From positions 8,641 to 72,640 of the forward strand of contig JAHZCF010000101.1 in assembly GCA_019423005.1 (NCBI GenBank): 64,000 nt of DNA, given 5' to 3'. Made by a program: the position numbers and the translations under genes. Below, piece after piece: positions 25,801 through 34,991 of the stretch. The notes below the pieces were generated by a model. That model did no database searches. It saw nothing but the letters and a program-made list of their open reading frames with translations, and was not told the DNA's origin. The DNA is from Haemophilus sp. GTDB taxonomy: Bacteria > Pseudomonadota > Gammaproteobacteria > Enterobacterales > Pasteurellaceae. The first letter of the stretch is position 1, and each line of letters opens with the position of its first letter.

Positions 25801-26503
25801 TAATCCAATCAAGTAAATGTGACCATAATCCTTTTGCAATTTTACCCTCTGGATCACGTTCCGTACCTAACTGCTGAATCATTCCACCTTCAGGATCAAG
25901 CAAAATCGCATCATCACTTGCCCACCAGTCAATTTGATATAAAGAATTCTCGCGCATATAACGTTTAGACGTTCTTTCTACGGCTGTGAGAGTAAATTTC
26001 TGGTTAGAGCGGTTAATAAAGCTTGTTTTGCCAGCTTCATCTGAACCAAGAACCATATACCATGGAAGTTGATAAATGTAATCTTTATTAGATAAATGAT
26101 TTTTAAGTGCTTCAGACATCAGTTCAAGGCTGTCATCTTGATCCTTGATATAAGGGAGAATAATATCTTTTTCCTCTTGCTCTTTCTCTAAATCATTTTT
26201 TTCTTTGTTTAAGCGAGCATTCTTGAGCTGAAGTTTCAAAATAGCAATTATTGCTAAAGTAAGCAAAACAACAACAGTGGCAATAATTCGACTGCCCATT
26301 CCAACTTGTTTCGCTAATTCATAATCCCAGCCGTTTTCATTGGAAATACCAGTAAAACTCCAAGATGTCCCATAAGTCCAAATTCCGACAAAAATAAGAA
26401 TTAGACCTAATGTAAGTAATACAGGAAGTGAATTTCTAAGATGTGAAAAAATAGGACGCGTAAACTGGCGAAAAATTCCTAATAATTGGTTCAAATAATT
26501 CAT
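22817..26503 (-). CDS. tssM: T6SS inner-membrane core protein TssM (IcmF)
   Basis: A 1228-residue IcmF-family protein. Membrane helices lie at about 25-45 and 71-90, a cytoplasmic Walker A GSDEAGKTS at 153-161, and a third helix near 475-492 (FILGAIAMAVCGICVLATW). The large C-terminal region is periplasmic and contacts TssJ. With TssL it builds the membrane complex anchoring the apparatus. The Walker motif is intact. The ATG overlaps the tssA stop by 4 bases, and it is the last gene of the leftward operon. Confidence 0.95.
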   Translation of the reverse strand: MNYLNQLLGIFRQFTRPIFSHLRNSLPVLLTLGLILIFVGIWTYGTSWSFTGISNENGWDYELAKQVGMGSRIIATVVVLLTLAIIAILKLQLKNARLNKEKNDLEKEQEEKDIILPYIKDQDDSLELMSEALKNHLSNKDYIYQLPWYMVLGSDEAGKTSFINRSNQKFTLTAVERTSKRYMRENSLYQIDWWASDDAILLDPEGGMIQQLGTERDPEGKIAKGLWSHLLDWINDVRPQRPINGIILVVDLPKLIASNHSDRQALAVILRNRIREVTEQFGARVPVYVVLNKADLIEGFETFYSDLKQAERHKNLGFSFTLNTDEQIDNWTKELSDSYTAFVKEIEEIIFDKLAGTISQEERESLYMYARQLSGMQNILLQFISDILESDRFTTTPYVRGVYFSSIFQEGIPMDFYQAAISKQFDLPHVVPSYLPERSQRTYFTHNFFQNIIYPEAGLVSDNEKEIRRSKRKFILGAIAMAVCGICVLATWQNYFYQNKTTSVKILKLTEEFRQMNISQSMDPTGRNLLKPLNILRQATYGYGDYEKALPIIKDFGLYQGKKVGGKVSEAYKKFLGERFLPEIAMGLIEQMDALPEDSNEGLELLRVYRMIDDMANRKVKIPEQWMTKYLQKNYPKNPDIQRQLMAHFSYAMEHVDPDLSMFDKKIADKQQEYSKLPLADRVYQNFKILANTELQPATDLKAEIGQTFTTIFKTDFTTEDPKTFFRDKNISWYGTLISPLFTDWAYKDFYDPKAQDLLQLAAIDAWVLGKQQTTNYSKEELANLSEEIRERYIADYIQTWQDALNNLEIIHFVDLRHAVDVLDALTSNEKPLQKMINLIDKNSDIYPSLSGINAENRNENTNVATANQMASLQIAQHFAPLVNEVKAASDAGQPHMDTVMKKLSELKFYMQTIQKSPEPSQTALKAIMAELNLERTNPTVDLKRLANEMAEPLSTQLNKVADEAWTLELKTALSEINTLWNRNVYGFYKSRIANRYPLNRKASENISLDDFREFFGPNGRVQRFYNDYLKFFLEDNAELSVVNGESVISSSFLAALQDLQNIQRNYFDASGNVNISFSLKPLGLSGKFTASTFNIDGQLLKYSHEVPSASRLIWPNTTRQDVETSLTLVTSTGETSTLRRTGEWSLFRVLDQAAKKANGQSVDLSFKLNGGAINYRLTVENGTNPFFGGVLSNFRLPSKLLDPEKEGKSSLEPMEIYEEEVKFPENN

Positions 26504-27954
26504 TCATTATCCTTTATTAATTTATCTTTTAATTGTTCTATTTGAGTAAAAAAAGTACTATCCCACTCTTCAACCGTGTATTTTTTGCAGTGATTAATTA
26601 GTTCAGACAGCTCATTAAGAGCGATCGATAACATATCCTCTTTTAAGAAAAAACGTATTTTTTCAAATTGTAAATAATGTTTTGTTCTAACATCAATCAC
26701 TGATTTTAACTGTTCATCAATTTCTTTCAGAACAGATACAAAACCTTCAACCAAATAAAGCTCATCAAGGTCATTCTCTAATGAATTTTGTACTGAAGCT
26801 TGAGAGCTTACATTCACACTATTATTATCGGAAAGCCAATCAGAAACGACATCGCTCAAAAAAGGTTCTCCATTTTGAAATTTTGCTAAATGAAATGTAG
26901 GAAACTTATTAACAAATTGTTCGGTTACACTTCTTATCGTTTCTGCTACCTCTTTAAATTTTAAAGCTTGACAACATTTTGCAGATAAATAACTCCCTTC
27001 AATCCAGTATGGGCTCGTTGTTAATGTTTTTTCAATACGATTTAATAACTCCACACTTGGTGACGAAACAACCTGCTCCCGATAATCACTTACTTTATCA
27101 AGTGGAACGGATTGCATGGCTGTAATACCTTGGCTATTCATCTCTGGTAATTGGGTAATACTATGCCATAGTCCAAATCGACGGCTTACGTAACCCAATA
27201 TCGATGAAGGCTGTAATTCACAAGTGGTATCTGCAACTTGAAAGTAAAATTGTTTTAATTGACGAGCATTTGTCAGTTCAAATTTATTTACGTCAGGAAT
27301 ATTTAAAGAAACTTTCTCAGCAGAAACTTGGCTAGCAGTGATTGGTGCATCTGTAGCCATTTGGTCTGGTGCGACTTTATTCTCTTCTTTTGTCTGAGAA
27401 TTCTCAACAAAATCTGACCGCTCTTTTACGAAATGTCGTAATCGAGCTAAAGCAGACTCAACACCAGGAAGTTTTTCACTTAATTGAAGCGAAAGCACCT
27501 CTATAAATTTGTCTATCTGCTCATTTTCTACTACCGTAAATCTTACATCTGTATTAATTGATGCTGCATTTTCAAGACGTTCAAAAATAAGTGTAATGAA
27601 CTTTCCTTTAAAACGATTAATTGTATTATCGGTTGAAGGCTTAGGGTAAGCATTAAAAAGAAACTTCTTATTGAATTCTGAGAACAATGATAGAAAGTCA
27701 ACAAGATTAGACTTAAATCCTTTATAAAGTAAGGCATAACCTAGATATTGTAAAACCTTATAATCTTTACAAGACTCAGACAAATACTGATGAGAATGTG
27801 AAATAATCCCCTCCCAATCAATCGTATCATGCTGCAAAGAACCAAACTTCATGACTTGCTCATCAAGCGCAGAAAAAACGATACCCTCTTCATCAGGTGT
27901 ACCGACGGGAAAATATTCTCCAGCAATATCATCTAAAATGCTCTGATACTTCAT
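26500..27954 (-). CDS. tssA: T6SS baseplate/sheath-coordinating protein TssA
   Basis: The ATG of MKYQSILDD at 27954, one base after the vasI stop, is preferred over the GTG four codons upstream. The product is 484 residues: an ImpA-type N-terminal domain (YFPVGTPDEEG, then WEGIISHSHQYLSESCKDYKV) and a long helical C-terminal half of the VasJ type ending in an acidic, Lys-rich tail. TssA primes tail-sheath assembly in the cytoplasm. The tail overlaps the tssM start. The C-terminal subtype is judged from length only. Confidence 0.87.
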   Translation of the reverse strand: MKYQSILDDIAGEYFPVGTPDEEGIVFSALDEQVMKFGSLQHDTIDWEGIISHSHQYLSESCKDYKVLQYLGYALLYKGFKSNLVDFLSLFSEFNKKFLFNAYPKPSTDNTINRFKGKFITLIFERLENAASINTDVRFTVVENEQIDKFIEVLSLQLSEKLPGVESALARLRHFVKERSDFVENSQTKEENKVAPDQMATDAPITASQVSAEKVSLNIPDVNKFELTNARQLKQFYFQVADTTCELQPSSILGYVSRRFGLWHSITQLPEMNSQGITAMQSVPLDKVSDYREQVVSSPSVELLNRIEKTLTTSPYWIEGSYLSAKCCQALKFKEVAETIRSVTEQFVNKFPTFHLAKFQNGEPFLSDVVSDWLSDNNSVNVSSQASVQNSLENDLDELYLVEGFVSVLKEIDEQLKSVIDVRTKHYLQFEKIRFFLKEDMLSIALNELSELINHCKKYTVEEWDSTFFTQIEQLKDKLIKDNE

Positions 27955-27955
27955 T

Positions 27956-28591
27956 TTACCAACCACATTCTTTTCTTATTGGCGCAACTTGAGATGCTAG
28001 TCCGTTATTTTTGAAAATAAACTGACGATCTTCTTGCGGAAGAGAAACTGAAAACGTATCAATATATAAGATTGATTTTAATTGTTGTATTGCATAGAGT
28101 CCTCGCCCAGCATCTAACAAATAGCCTCGTTCTGCACTCTGCCAATCAATTTTAGAGACAGTATGATTTGTATCGTTATTAGCAATATGAACATTCAGTA
28201 AATTATGTTTAACGGGTTTATCCAATGCAATTTGGAATCTTGTGATATTGTCTTTACAAGCAACGTATATCGAAGCATTGCCGTCATTACTTAATAAAGC
28301 GAGTTCTAAATTATTTTCAGCCCAAGCATCCCGTCCATCAACTTTCGCTAATGTAAAAATATCACCAACCAATTTAGGAACAAGATTACTGACCGCACGT
28401 TCATCTATCATTTGCTCTCTAACTGGTGTATTAAATACTCTATCGAAACATGCAAGACGATTAATATTGGATTTAATCGATACGCATTGCTCTGCTTTAT
28501 CCAATCGTTCTTCAGATAAAGTATTCACAGAATACATAGATAAGAAAAAAGCAAACATCGCTTTACATACAAAAGAAAAACGTGGTGCCAT
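27956..28591 (-). CDS. vasI: T6SS-associated periplasmic protein VasI/TagO
   Basis: ATG at 28591 is chosen because GAGGGA lies 7 bases before it; an upstream ATG at 28606 has no such site. The product is about 211 residues with a signal peptide at about 1-25. The motif CVSIKSNINRLACFDRVF (about 32-50) is the two-cysteine signature of the VasI/TagO family. The family is an accessory found in many T6SS clusters, with no agreed biochemical role. It sits between tssL and tssA in the operon. Confidence 0.82.
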   Translation of the reverse strand: MAPRFSFVCKAMFAFFLSMYSVNTLSEERLDKAEQCVSIKSNINRLACFDRVFNTPVREQMIDERAVSNLVPKLVGDIFTLAKVDGRDAWAENNLELALLSNDGNASIYVACKDNITRFQIALDKPVKHNLLNVHIANNDTNHTVSKIDWQSAERGYLLDAGRGLYAIQQLKSILYIDTFSVSLPQEDRQFIFKNNGLASQVAPIRKECGW

Positions 28592-28608
28592 AACAAAATC
28601 CCTCATTA

Positions 28609-29454
28609 CTACATATTATTAATAATGTCATTTACATTATTAATGATCTCAGTCGAATATGAATCCAAAAGCATACTATATAAGAAATAAATTAATACAA
28701 AAACAAGTAATGTTCCCCATGCAACACGATTTAATGATAATGGTTTCTTTACCGTATAATCACTTTTGTAAAGATGCATTTGCTGGTTTCTCTGATAATT
28801 ATACCCACGTAATGGTCTCAGTGTTTTTTGTAATTTTATTAAAATATTTTGAATATTTTCTTGCCCATGTGGACTAAGGGCATACTGCCCTTTAAAGCCA
28901 AGAGCCAAACAAATGTACATAAATTCTAACAACTCATGATATTTTTCAGGTTCAAGCATCGTTCTTGATAAGATAGAGTAAAACTTTTCTCCTCCCCATG
29001 TTTCATTATGAAAATGAGCAAGTAAAGAACGCTGGCCCCAAACTGAAGAGCTCCCCCAAGGAGTTGCCATCACCATTTCATCAATAAATGTACACACACA
29101 ATATCGGAATGAAAGCTGGAATGCACTGTCATAGTTCAATTCTTTTACTTTTTCACTCAATGCCATGATTTCATTTTGCATTCTGGTGTATAAACTTCCG
29201 ATATCATCTATGGATGATAATTTTCTTAGTCTAAGAGCTGTTGCTAATAGCGGGTTTGCTAATTCAACTAAGGCATTGTAAGAGTGCGTTTGTAATTGAA
29301 AGTCATAATCAATATCAAAATCAACATTTCCAACTTGCTCATAAAGAAGATCAGTTTTTTCATTAATGATCGGCACATTATTTGTAATAAAAACTCTATC
29401 TGAAGGCATATCAATTGATGAATTATATGTATTCAACAACTCTCTATTATTCAT
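28609..29454 (-). CDS. tssL: T6SS inner-membrane protein TssL (DotU family)
   Basis: The start is the ATG of MNNRELLNTY at 29454, sharing one base with the tssK stop (TAATG), rather than the longer reading from 29481. The product is 281 residues: a DotU helical domain with FRYCVCTFIDEMVMATPWG and LSRTMLEPEKYHELLEFMY, then a single C-terminal helix (VAWGTLLVFVLIYFLYSMLL, about 240-260). No peptidoglycan-binding extension is present, as is usual for short TssL; anchoring therefore relies on other proteins. It partners TssM and TssK. Confidence 0.95.
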   Translation of the reverse strand: MNNRELLNTYNSSIDMPSDRVFITNNVPIINEKTDLLYEQVGNVDFDIDYDFQLQTHSYNALVELANPLLATALRLRKLSSIDDIGSLYTRMQNEIMALSEKVKELNYDSAFQLSFRYCVCTFIDEMVMATPWGSSSVWGQRSLLAHFHNETWGGEKFYSILSRTMLEPEKYHELLEFMYICLALGFKGQYALSPHGQENIQNILIKLQKTLRPLRGYNYQRNQQMHLYKSDYTVKKPLSLNRVAWGTLLVFVLIYFLYSMLLDSYSTEIINNVNDIINNM

Positions 29455-30800
29455 TATGATAAATCTCCACGAATAGCCCAAAACTCAATCTCTAACCCTG
29501 GATAATTTCCTGTAATATGGAAACCAAATCCAGATGAAGTCAGCAAATTCTCCCAATATGGCGATGTTTTATCTAATTGGAAATACATAAAACCAGAATG
29601 GTAAGGCAAATACCGAGGAGCTACAGGTAGAGCACTCACAGGAACACCAGGCAATTGTAAATGAACAAGTTGATTGATTTGCTCGATACTTGATATCTTA
29701 GTTTGTTGAATAAACTGATTCTTTAATAATTCTGGTTGTAAATGTGCTTTTACAGCAATGATAAATTCAGCTGTAGAATAAAGTGATGCATCATTAACCT
29801 GAGCCGTATAAATTCCATATTGACGAGCAACAACTGGTAATGGTACAACTTTTGTATTTGTCACGATACTTAAATAGGACTTAATATCATTAAATAAGGG
29901 CTCTAAAGAAGTCGCTGGATTTTCATGAAGATAATCATAAAAAGTTTCTGAAAATCGTTCTTTCAAAACAAAAGTAGTCAGCTCGCTACGTAATGAAGCA
30001 AGTAATTCATAAACAGATAAAGGATGTACTTTACCTAATTTCACAATGCTTTTTATTAATGGTGAAACTCTATTAAGGCTTAAAAGCATAAGGAAATCAT
30101 TAACATCAGCTACACCAGATTGTTCTGGACGCCCTATTCTACTCACAATATTTTGTGTACGTAACGAAATTAAATCAGACAACTCTGCTAATTTCTTCAT
30201 GAAGGCCGGCATTGCATTAATATGCAATGACATAGGATAAAATGCTTCATCTAATATAACTTGATGATCTAATGTAATATCCTTAATCTTTGCAATAGGT
30301 AAAGAAACATAATTACTCAAATCATCTAATGAAGATTTTAGGAAATATTGATTTTTCAACAACTCAAGCTGAGTATAATTTCCACTTTCACTATGAGAGT
30401 CTTTCACTTCAGTAAAAACAATCTCGCTTCGGAAATCCATTGAATCTGAATGACTTGGCGAATATTTAATTTCACCCTCTCCATTTGTAACAATCGGCAG
30501 ACAAAGATAAATTGTTTCACCGACGAGGTTGCTAGTTACACCAATTGGAGAAGGTAAACTATCTGTTAAAGGTAAATCGAAAAGTGTTCCATCGGGCATC
30601 ACACCTTTGCATTCAGTAATGCCAAACTTTCCAAAAGAAAGCTGCTGTTGATCAAAAGCAATTTTCTCAAAACCTAGATTATAAGCCGAGATATCAATAA
30701 CTTGCTTCAGTTGCGATGTTAAAAAACGGCTTTCTTGCTGAAAATGTTGAGGCCTAATGAATAGCCCTTCTTTCCACAAAACACGATTCGATAAAGACAT
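29454..30800 (-). CDS. tssK: T6SS baseplate protein TssK
   Basis: A 448-residue protein beginning LSNRVLWKEGLFIRPQHFQQ, the signature start of TssK, and continuing through the family's shoulder and neck regions. TssK trimers link the baseplate to the cytoplasmic side of TssL/TssM. Length is usual. It starts 3 bases after tssJ and overlaps tssL by one base. Confidence 0.96.
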   Translation of the reverse strand: MSLSNRVLWKEGLFIRPQHFQQESRFLTSQLKQVIDISAYNLGFEKIAFDQQQLSFGKFGITECKGVMPDGTLFDLPLTDSLPSPIGVTSNLVGETIYLCLPIVTNGEGEIKYSPSHSDSMDFRSEIVFTEVKDSHSESGNYTQLELLKNQYFLKSSLDDLSNYVSLPIAKIKDITLDHQVILDEAFYPMSLHINAMPAFMKKLAELSDLISLRTQNIVSRIGRPEQSGVADVNDFLMLLSLNRVSPLIKSIVKLGKVHPLSVYELLASLRSELTTFVLKERFSETFYDYLHENPATSLEPLFNDIKSYLSIVTNTKVVPLPVVARQYGIYTAQVNDASLYSTAEFIIAVKAHLQPELLKNQFIQQTKISSIEQINQLVHLQLPGVPVSALPVAPRYLPYHSGFMYFQLDKTSPYWENLLTSSGFGFHITGNYPGLEIEFWAIRGDLS

Positions 30801-30803
30801 GGA

Positions 30804-31484
30804 TTAATTATCCTTAAAAATTTCAACTTTAGAGTCTAACACACGAATTAACAGTGGATAACTTTCCCCACCTTTAGGCTTGACCTGTACAATACCTTTC
30901 CATTTGCGGTTTTCATAGCCATTAAAAAGAGCTACAACTCCGATATAATGAGTTTTTTCATTCATTTCTTCTGAATCCACAAATCTGAACTGATTCGGTG
31001 CAATAATTAAATCAATATTTGAAACATATGTTTTACCTAATGATTCAGTGAAATCATTACCACGAAAATCATCATATGTACTACTTAAAAATAGAGACTT
31101 ATCCGTTAATTGGAAAACTTTTAACATTACAGGGGTTGCCCTAGCATCAGCCTTTCCATTTTCCTGCTCAATAATTTGCTTATCGGAATTGGTACTGTTG
31201 GCTGTCGCATTTTTTTTGTATTCATGAGCTGTCATTGGACGTTTAGCTTGAGGTTTTAAAGCATCTAACTCTTCAAACTCTGCTGTGGCTTCATCACTTA
31301 CTACGGCAATAGCATCATCTTTTGGAGAATAAACGTTGATGTTCGCACGATCCGTTGCATAAATGGAAAGTGAATATGTCGATGGTTTCACTAAACGAGG
31401 ATTAACACTCGGTCCATTATCAGAAGAGCATCCTGATACGGTTAATGCAACAGCAGTAAACATAAATAAAGATTTTAATTTCAT
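30804..31484 (-). CDS. tssJ: T6SS outer-membrane lipoprotein TssJ with an inserted loop
   Basis: A 226-residue lipoprotein with lipobox TVSG-C at residue 19. The TssJ transthyretin-like fold begins at YSLSIYATDRANINVYS and resumes at TPVMLKVFQLTDKSLFLSSTY. Between them lie about 60 polar residues (rich in Lys, Asn, Glu and Ala), where usual family members have about ten. This corresponds to a surface loop near the site that contacts the TssM periplasmic domain. The protein anchors the membrane complex in the outer membrane. Confidence 0.9.
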   Translation of the reverse strand: MKLKSLFMFTAVALTVSGCSSDNGPSVNPRLVKPSTYSLSIYATDRANINVYSPKDDAIAVVSDEATAEFEELDALKPQAKRPMTAHEYKKNATANSTNSDKQIIEQENGKADARATPVMLKVFQLTDKSLFLSSTYDDFRGNDFTESLGKTYVSNIDLIIAPNQFRFVDSEEMNEKTHYIGVVALFNGYENRKWKGIVQVKPKGGESYPLLIRVLDSKVEIFKDN

Positions 31485-31497
31485 AAGATTTCCTTAG

Positions 31498-32277
31498 TTA
31501 TTTAATAAAAAATAGAGGATCTAAAATAGGCTCCACTTGTTTTGTTTTTGTATCACCTTTATCTTTGAAAGTTGATACAGAATTCTGTACTTCCTCATAT
31601 TCCATTGTAGATATAGTCTTCACTAACTCATTTGGTGATTCATTAATATTCATCGGGGTGTAGTATTCCAAAACACTATGAATATGAGGATTAAAAAATT
31701 TATATTCCATAGACTCAAATTGATGAGGCATCGCATTAATTAACTCTGAAGAAGGCTCATCATCTACTTTTAATGCCAATAACGGGTCTAAATTCGTGTC
31801 ATTTGCTTTTAATTCAAGTAAATCTTGATTAATGCTTACTTTCTCAAAATCATAATAACATTGCTGAGAATGTCCTAAATTTAAGATTGTATTATCCGTT
31901 TGTTTATTTAATAAATAAGATAATTCATCTTGTAAAGTAACCATCTCTGCTTCATTAGTAAAAATCTTAGCTCTAATCTTATAATTACACAGAGAAATGA
32001 GATCATTATCATTTAATTTGATAATTCCCCCCATGGGAAGAGCACTCGTTGTTCCATTAATAAAAAGCTTGTTACTATGAGCTATTAAACAGAAGTCAGC
32101 ATTATAATACTTTATTTCAAACTCAATATCAGAAATTTCATTCTTCCAATTATCTATTTTCCAATTCACATTTGATGCTGAACCCACTAAACCGCCAGCT
32201 AAATCAAAATAGCAATAAGGCAACGTTCCTCTTTCAAGCATAAACGCATCGGTCACCATCAATAAAAGCTTATGCAT
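31498..32277 (-). CDS. tagH: T6SS-associated FHA-domain protein (TagH-like)
   Basis: A 259-residue protein. Residues 20-105 fit the FHA-type beta sandwich of T6SS TagH/Fha proteins: a GGLVGSASNVNW entry in place of the usual G-x-IGR, KLFINGT in place of TNGVFVNG, and a late LNDNDLISLCNYKIR strand. The canonical Arg and Ser of the phosphothreonine pocket are not evident, so phospho-peptide binding may be lost. The remaining 150 residues are acidic and probably flexible. No PppA or PpkA gene is visible nearby, so a post-translational switch is not supported here. Confidence 0.7.
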   Translation of the reverse strand: MHKLLLMVTDAFMLERGTLPYCYFDLAGGLVGSASNVNWKIDNWKNEISDIEFEIKYYNADFCLIAHSNKLFINGTTSALPMGGIIKLNDNDLISLCNYKIRAKIFTNEAEMVTLQDELSYLLNKQTDNTILNLGHSQQCYYDFEKVSINQDLLELKANDTNLDPLLALKVDDEPSSELINAMPHQFESMEYKFFNPHIHSVLEYYTPMNINESPNELVKTISTMEYEEVQNSVSTFKDKGDTKTKQVEPILDPLFFIK

Positions 32278-33276
32278 TTATACTGCTCCTTTAATGATTA
32301 CCTGGTTTAAAAGATAAGTTCTTGCTGAATCCGCATTAATCAATGTTGTCCATCCTAGCCAACTAGAATTATCCTTTCCCAAAATAAAGGTAGATTGCGT
32401 ATCCGGATGTAAACCTAATGAAATATCATAAGGCAGTGGATCTTTTAATAGAAAGCGAATCAATTCTTGAAGATGCTTATACTTTTCAGTATTTGGCAAA
32501 AATTGGTAAAATTCACTTATTGTTAGATTATCAATATTAACTCTAAACTTATTTGAAAATGATTCAACTTTATCGCCCGAAATAAAATTATTACCTAACA
32601 TCATATTTTGCATACCAAGTTTATTTTTTTGTTCATTTTCTACTTCAACAAGCTGTCTTACATGCTCCTCAATAAAAACATCATCCAAATCAAAATAATG
32701 TCGAATAATATCAGCTAGTATCTGCGGGGTTCTTATACCCGATTGTATAATACCAATATAATAAAAAATCTTATTCCAATTTAAATGAGAAAAACCTATA
32801 AAATCTTTAGATAACCCTAAGATATTCAGAATGTTCCGAGAATAATTATCTGAGAAATCAGGTTTAAAGCGTATATAATATTTATATTTTCTCCAGATTT
32901 GGTGAAATATTGCGAGCAAATGATGATTAAAAAAATCTAAATACTGAGCTTGAATAGACTCATTATCATACGACGACTCTGCAATTTCATCCAAGATACT
33001 TCCTGGAAGTGGACCTGATGCACCTTGTAATCCCAAAAAGTTAGTAATAATTTGGAATATCCGTTTCCCTTCTTCATCTTGAATGGCAACTTGCTCAATA
33101 TCCCCAGCAGGAAAATTAATTTTAGGATTACTAAAGAAACGAAATATTGATTCCTCAATTAAAGTATTTTCTAATTCATCTAAGCTCATAGACGATGCCT
33201 CAGCTATTGTTTCTATGAGCTGATGAAAGCCAAACTGAATTAGATCACTCTTTGAAGAGAGGTTTTCTGTTCCCAT
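32278..33276 (-). CDS. tssG: T6SS baseplate protein TssG
   Basis: A 332-residue protein with the TssG core: FLGLQGASGPLP, then LDFFNHHLLAIFHQIWRKYKY, and LGLHPDTQSTFILGKDNSSW near the C-terminus. TssG with two TssF and TssE makes the baseplate wedge. The start overlaps the end of tssF by 37 bases, implying translational coupling and the expected TssF-TssG stoichiometric linkage. Confidence 0.95.
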   Translation of the reverse strand: MGTENLSSKSDLIQFGFHQLIETIAEASSMSLDELENTLIEESIFRFFSNPKINFPAGDIEQVAIQDEEGKRIFQIITNFLGLQGASGPLPGSILDEIAESSYDNESIQAQYLDFFNHHLLAIFHQIWRKYKYYIRFKPDFSDNYSRNILNILGLSKDFIGFSHLNWNKIFYYIGIIQSGIRTPQILADIIRHYFDLDDVFIEEHVRQLVEVENEQKNKLGMQNMMLGNNFISGDKVESFSNKFRVNIDNLTISEFYQFLPNTEKYKHLQELIRFLLKDPLPYDISLGLHPDTQSTFILGKDNSSWLGWTTLINADSARTYLLNQVIIKGAV

Positions 33277-34991
33277 TTAAATATCTCGTTATTACTTGTA
33301 TTGATAATTTCTAAAAGGTGAAATGAATTTATCGTGCCATATAATCTAAAAAATTCAGCAAGAATCGAACCAAATAAAAACAACTCCCCTTCACAGAGGA
33401 AATTATTGCTATCTATTCTTAGTACTGATTTTTGACCTCTATATACAATGCCTTTTATGACCTTATCAATTGGACGAGTCGTAATCGACTCCATTCCAGA
33501 CAAACGTTTTTCTGTTCGTCTCAATGCTTGCACATCATACATTGCAGAAAAATCATAAGTTAGCAAAATTTCCTTTAAAACATCTAGCTTCGTTAAGGAT
33601 AAATAATTAAGTGAAAGATTAGAAACTAACTTCCAATGAATCGATTCATCTAGAACTGCTCTCACCGTTTTTACTGGCAATGTGATATTTTTAAAATCAA
33701 TATAAGACGGTGTATTTTGTGATGGCACACAAATATCACCAATCCCTAAAAACTCTGGTAAATTATGATTTGTACAATCTAAATCTATAGATATTGTCTC
33801 TCTGGAACTATCTAAAATTTTATTAGAATCAGATACAAAAGAAACAAAATGATCATAACCCGTTTCTTCAATATTATCTTTAATAATTGATTTATAGTAT
33901 CCACTCCCGCCAGATGAAGAGCTGTGAACAAATGATTCAAATTTTGGATAAGTATAAATCTTATTCCCCGTCTCTTTTAAAAACTTTGAGCCTGAAACTC
34001 GCCTAATATCAAAGATCTCGAAATGCTCCCGATTAAAACCTGCCGGAATCACTGGATATAGATCTTTTTTTCCATCAAGATTTAATGGAACAGCATCATG
34101 CTCAAATAAATTAATTATTGGAACACAATATAGGGAAAAATCAGCTTGTGTTAATTTTAGATCTTTAGGAAAAGAACGATTAAACTCAAAAAATAACTTA
34201 AATTTTTTCTTATCAAATCGACTTAAATACAGATGCAGCTTTCTTAGCTTAAAGAAATAAAATTTTTTAGGGAAAAAGAAAAACTCTTGTAAGAGACGAT
34301 ACCCATCAAATGCATTATCAGGGTAAGGAATCAAGGATTCCTCTTTATCAAAACCAACAGGAGAAATAACATCCAGTGGTAAATTAATTACACCATCTTC
34401 CGATTTAATATAAACTTTTGTTAAATAATTAAAAATCCATTGATAACAAGTTAAAGCGCTGTAATCACTCCCAGATAAATAAAATGACAATTCATCGCAC
34501 TGTATGGAAGAAAAATCACTATCTGTGATATTTTCTAAATCTAATTCAATAATTGTAGACTCGCTGCCTGATGTGCTTTTTACATCATTTAAAACAAGTG
34601 GATAAACAGCAACATCCATCGTTGTTTGAAACTGACAAGCCGTACCATCTACCGGTTTAGACGACACAAACGTTCCTTTAGGAACTATATGTTTTGTTGT
34701 AATAGCCCTTTCTTTAGGTTGAAAGTTTAAAATTGCACAACTTGGTAAAGGACGCAAATAATTTGGCCAAAGAAGCTGAATCATTGATTGAGTTATTTCT
34801 GGTAAATTATCTTGTACTTTTTCTTTCAAACGTGCAGTTAAAAAAGCAAAAGATTCAATAATTCTCTCTGCCTCAGGATCAACTATCTCATCAGATAAAA
34901 ATCTTGATAAGTGAGGATAAATCTTTGAAAAATGTTGACCATCCCTTTTGAGAAAGTCTAGCTCAGATCTAAAAAACTCTTTCAAAGACAT
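33240..34991 (-). CDS. tssF: T6SS baseplate protein TssF
   Basis: A 583-residue protein opening with FFRSELDFLKRDGQHFSKIY and RFLSDEIVDPEAERIIESFA, diagnostic for TssF, and ending in the conserved segment FLCEGELFLFGSILAEFFRL. It forms the baseplate wedge with TssG and TssE. The ATG follows the tssE stop without a gap, and the 3' end overlaps tssG. Confidence 0.96.
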   Translation of the reverse strand: MSLKEFFRSELDFLKRDGQHFSKIYPHLSRFLSDEIVDPEAERIIESFAFLTARLKEKVQDNLPEITQSMIQLLWPNYLRPLPSCAILNFQPKERAITTKHIVPKGTFVSSKPVDGTACQFQTTMDVAVYPLVLNDVKSTSGSESTIIELDLENITDSDFSSIQCDELSFYLSGSDYSALTCYQWIFNYLTKVYIKSEDGVINLPLDVISPVGFDKEESLIPYPDNAFDGYRLLQEFFFFPKKFYFFKLRKLHLYLSRFDKKKFKLFFEFNRSFPKDLKLTQADFSLYCVPIINLFEHDAVPLNLDGKKDLYPVIPAGFNREHFEIFDIRRVSGSKFLKETGNKIYTYPKFESFVHSSSSGGSGYYKSIIKDNIEETGYDHFVSFVSDSNKILDSSRETISIDLDCTNHNLPEFLGIGDICVPSQNTPSYIDFKNITLPVKTVRAVLDESIHWKLVSNLSLNYLSLTKLDVLKEILLTYDFSAMYDVQALRRTEKRLSGMESITTRPIDKVIKGIVYRGQKSVLRIDSNNFLCEGELFLFGSILAEFFRLYGTINSFHLLEIINTSNNEIFKWEQKTSLQRVI

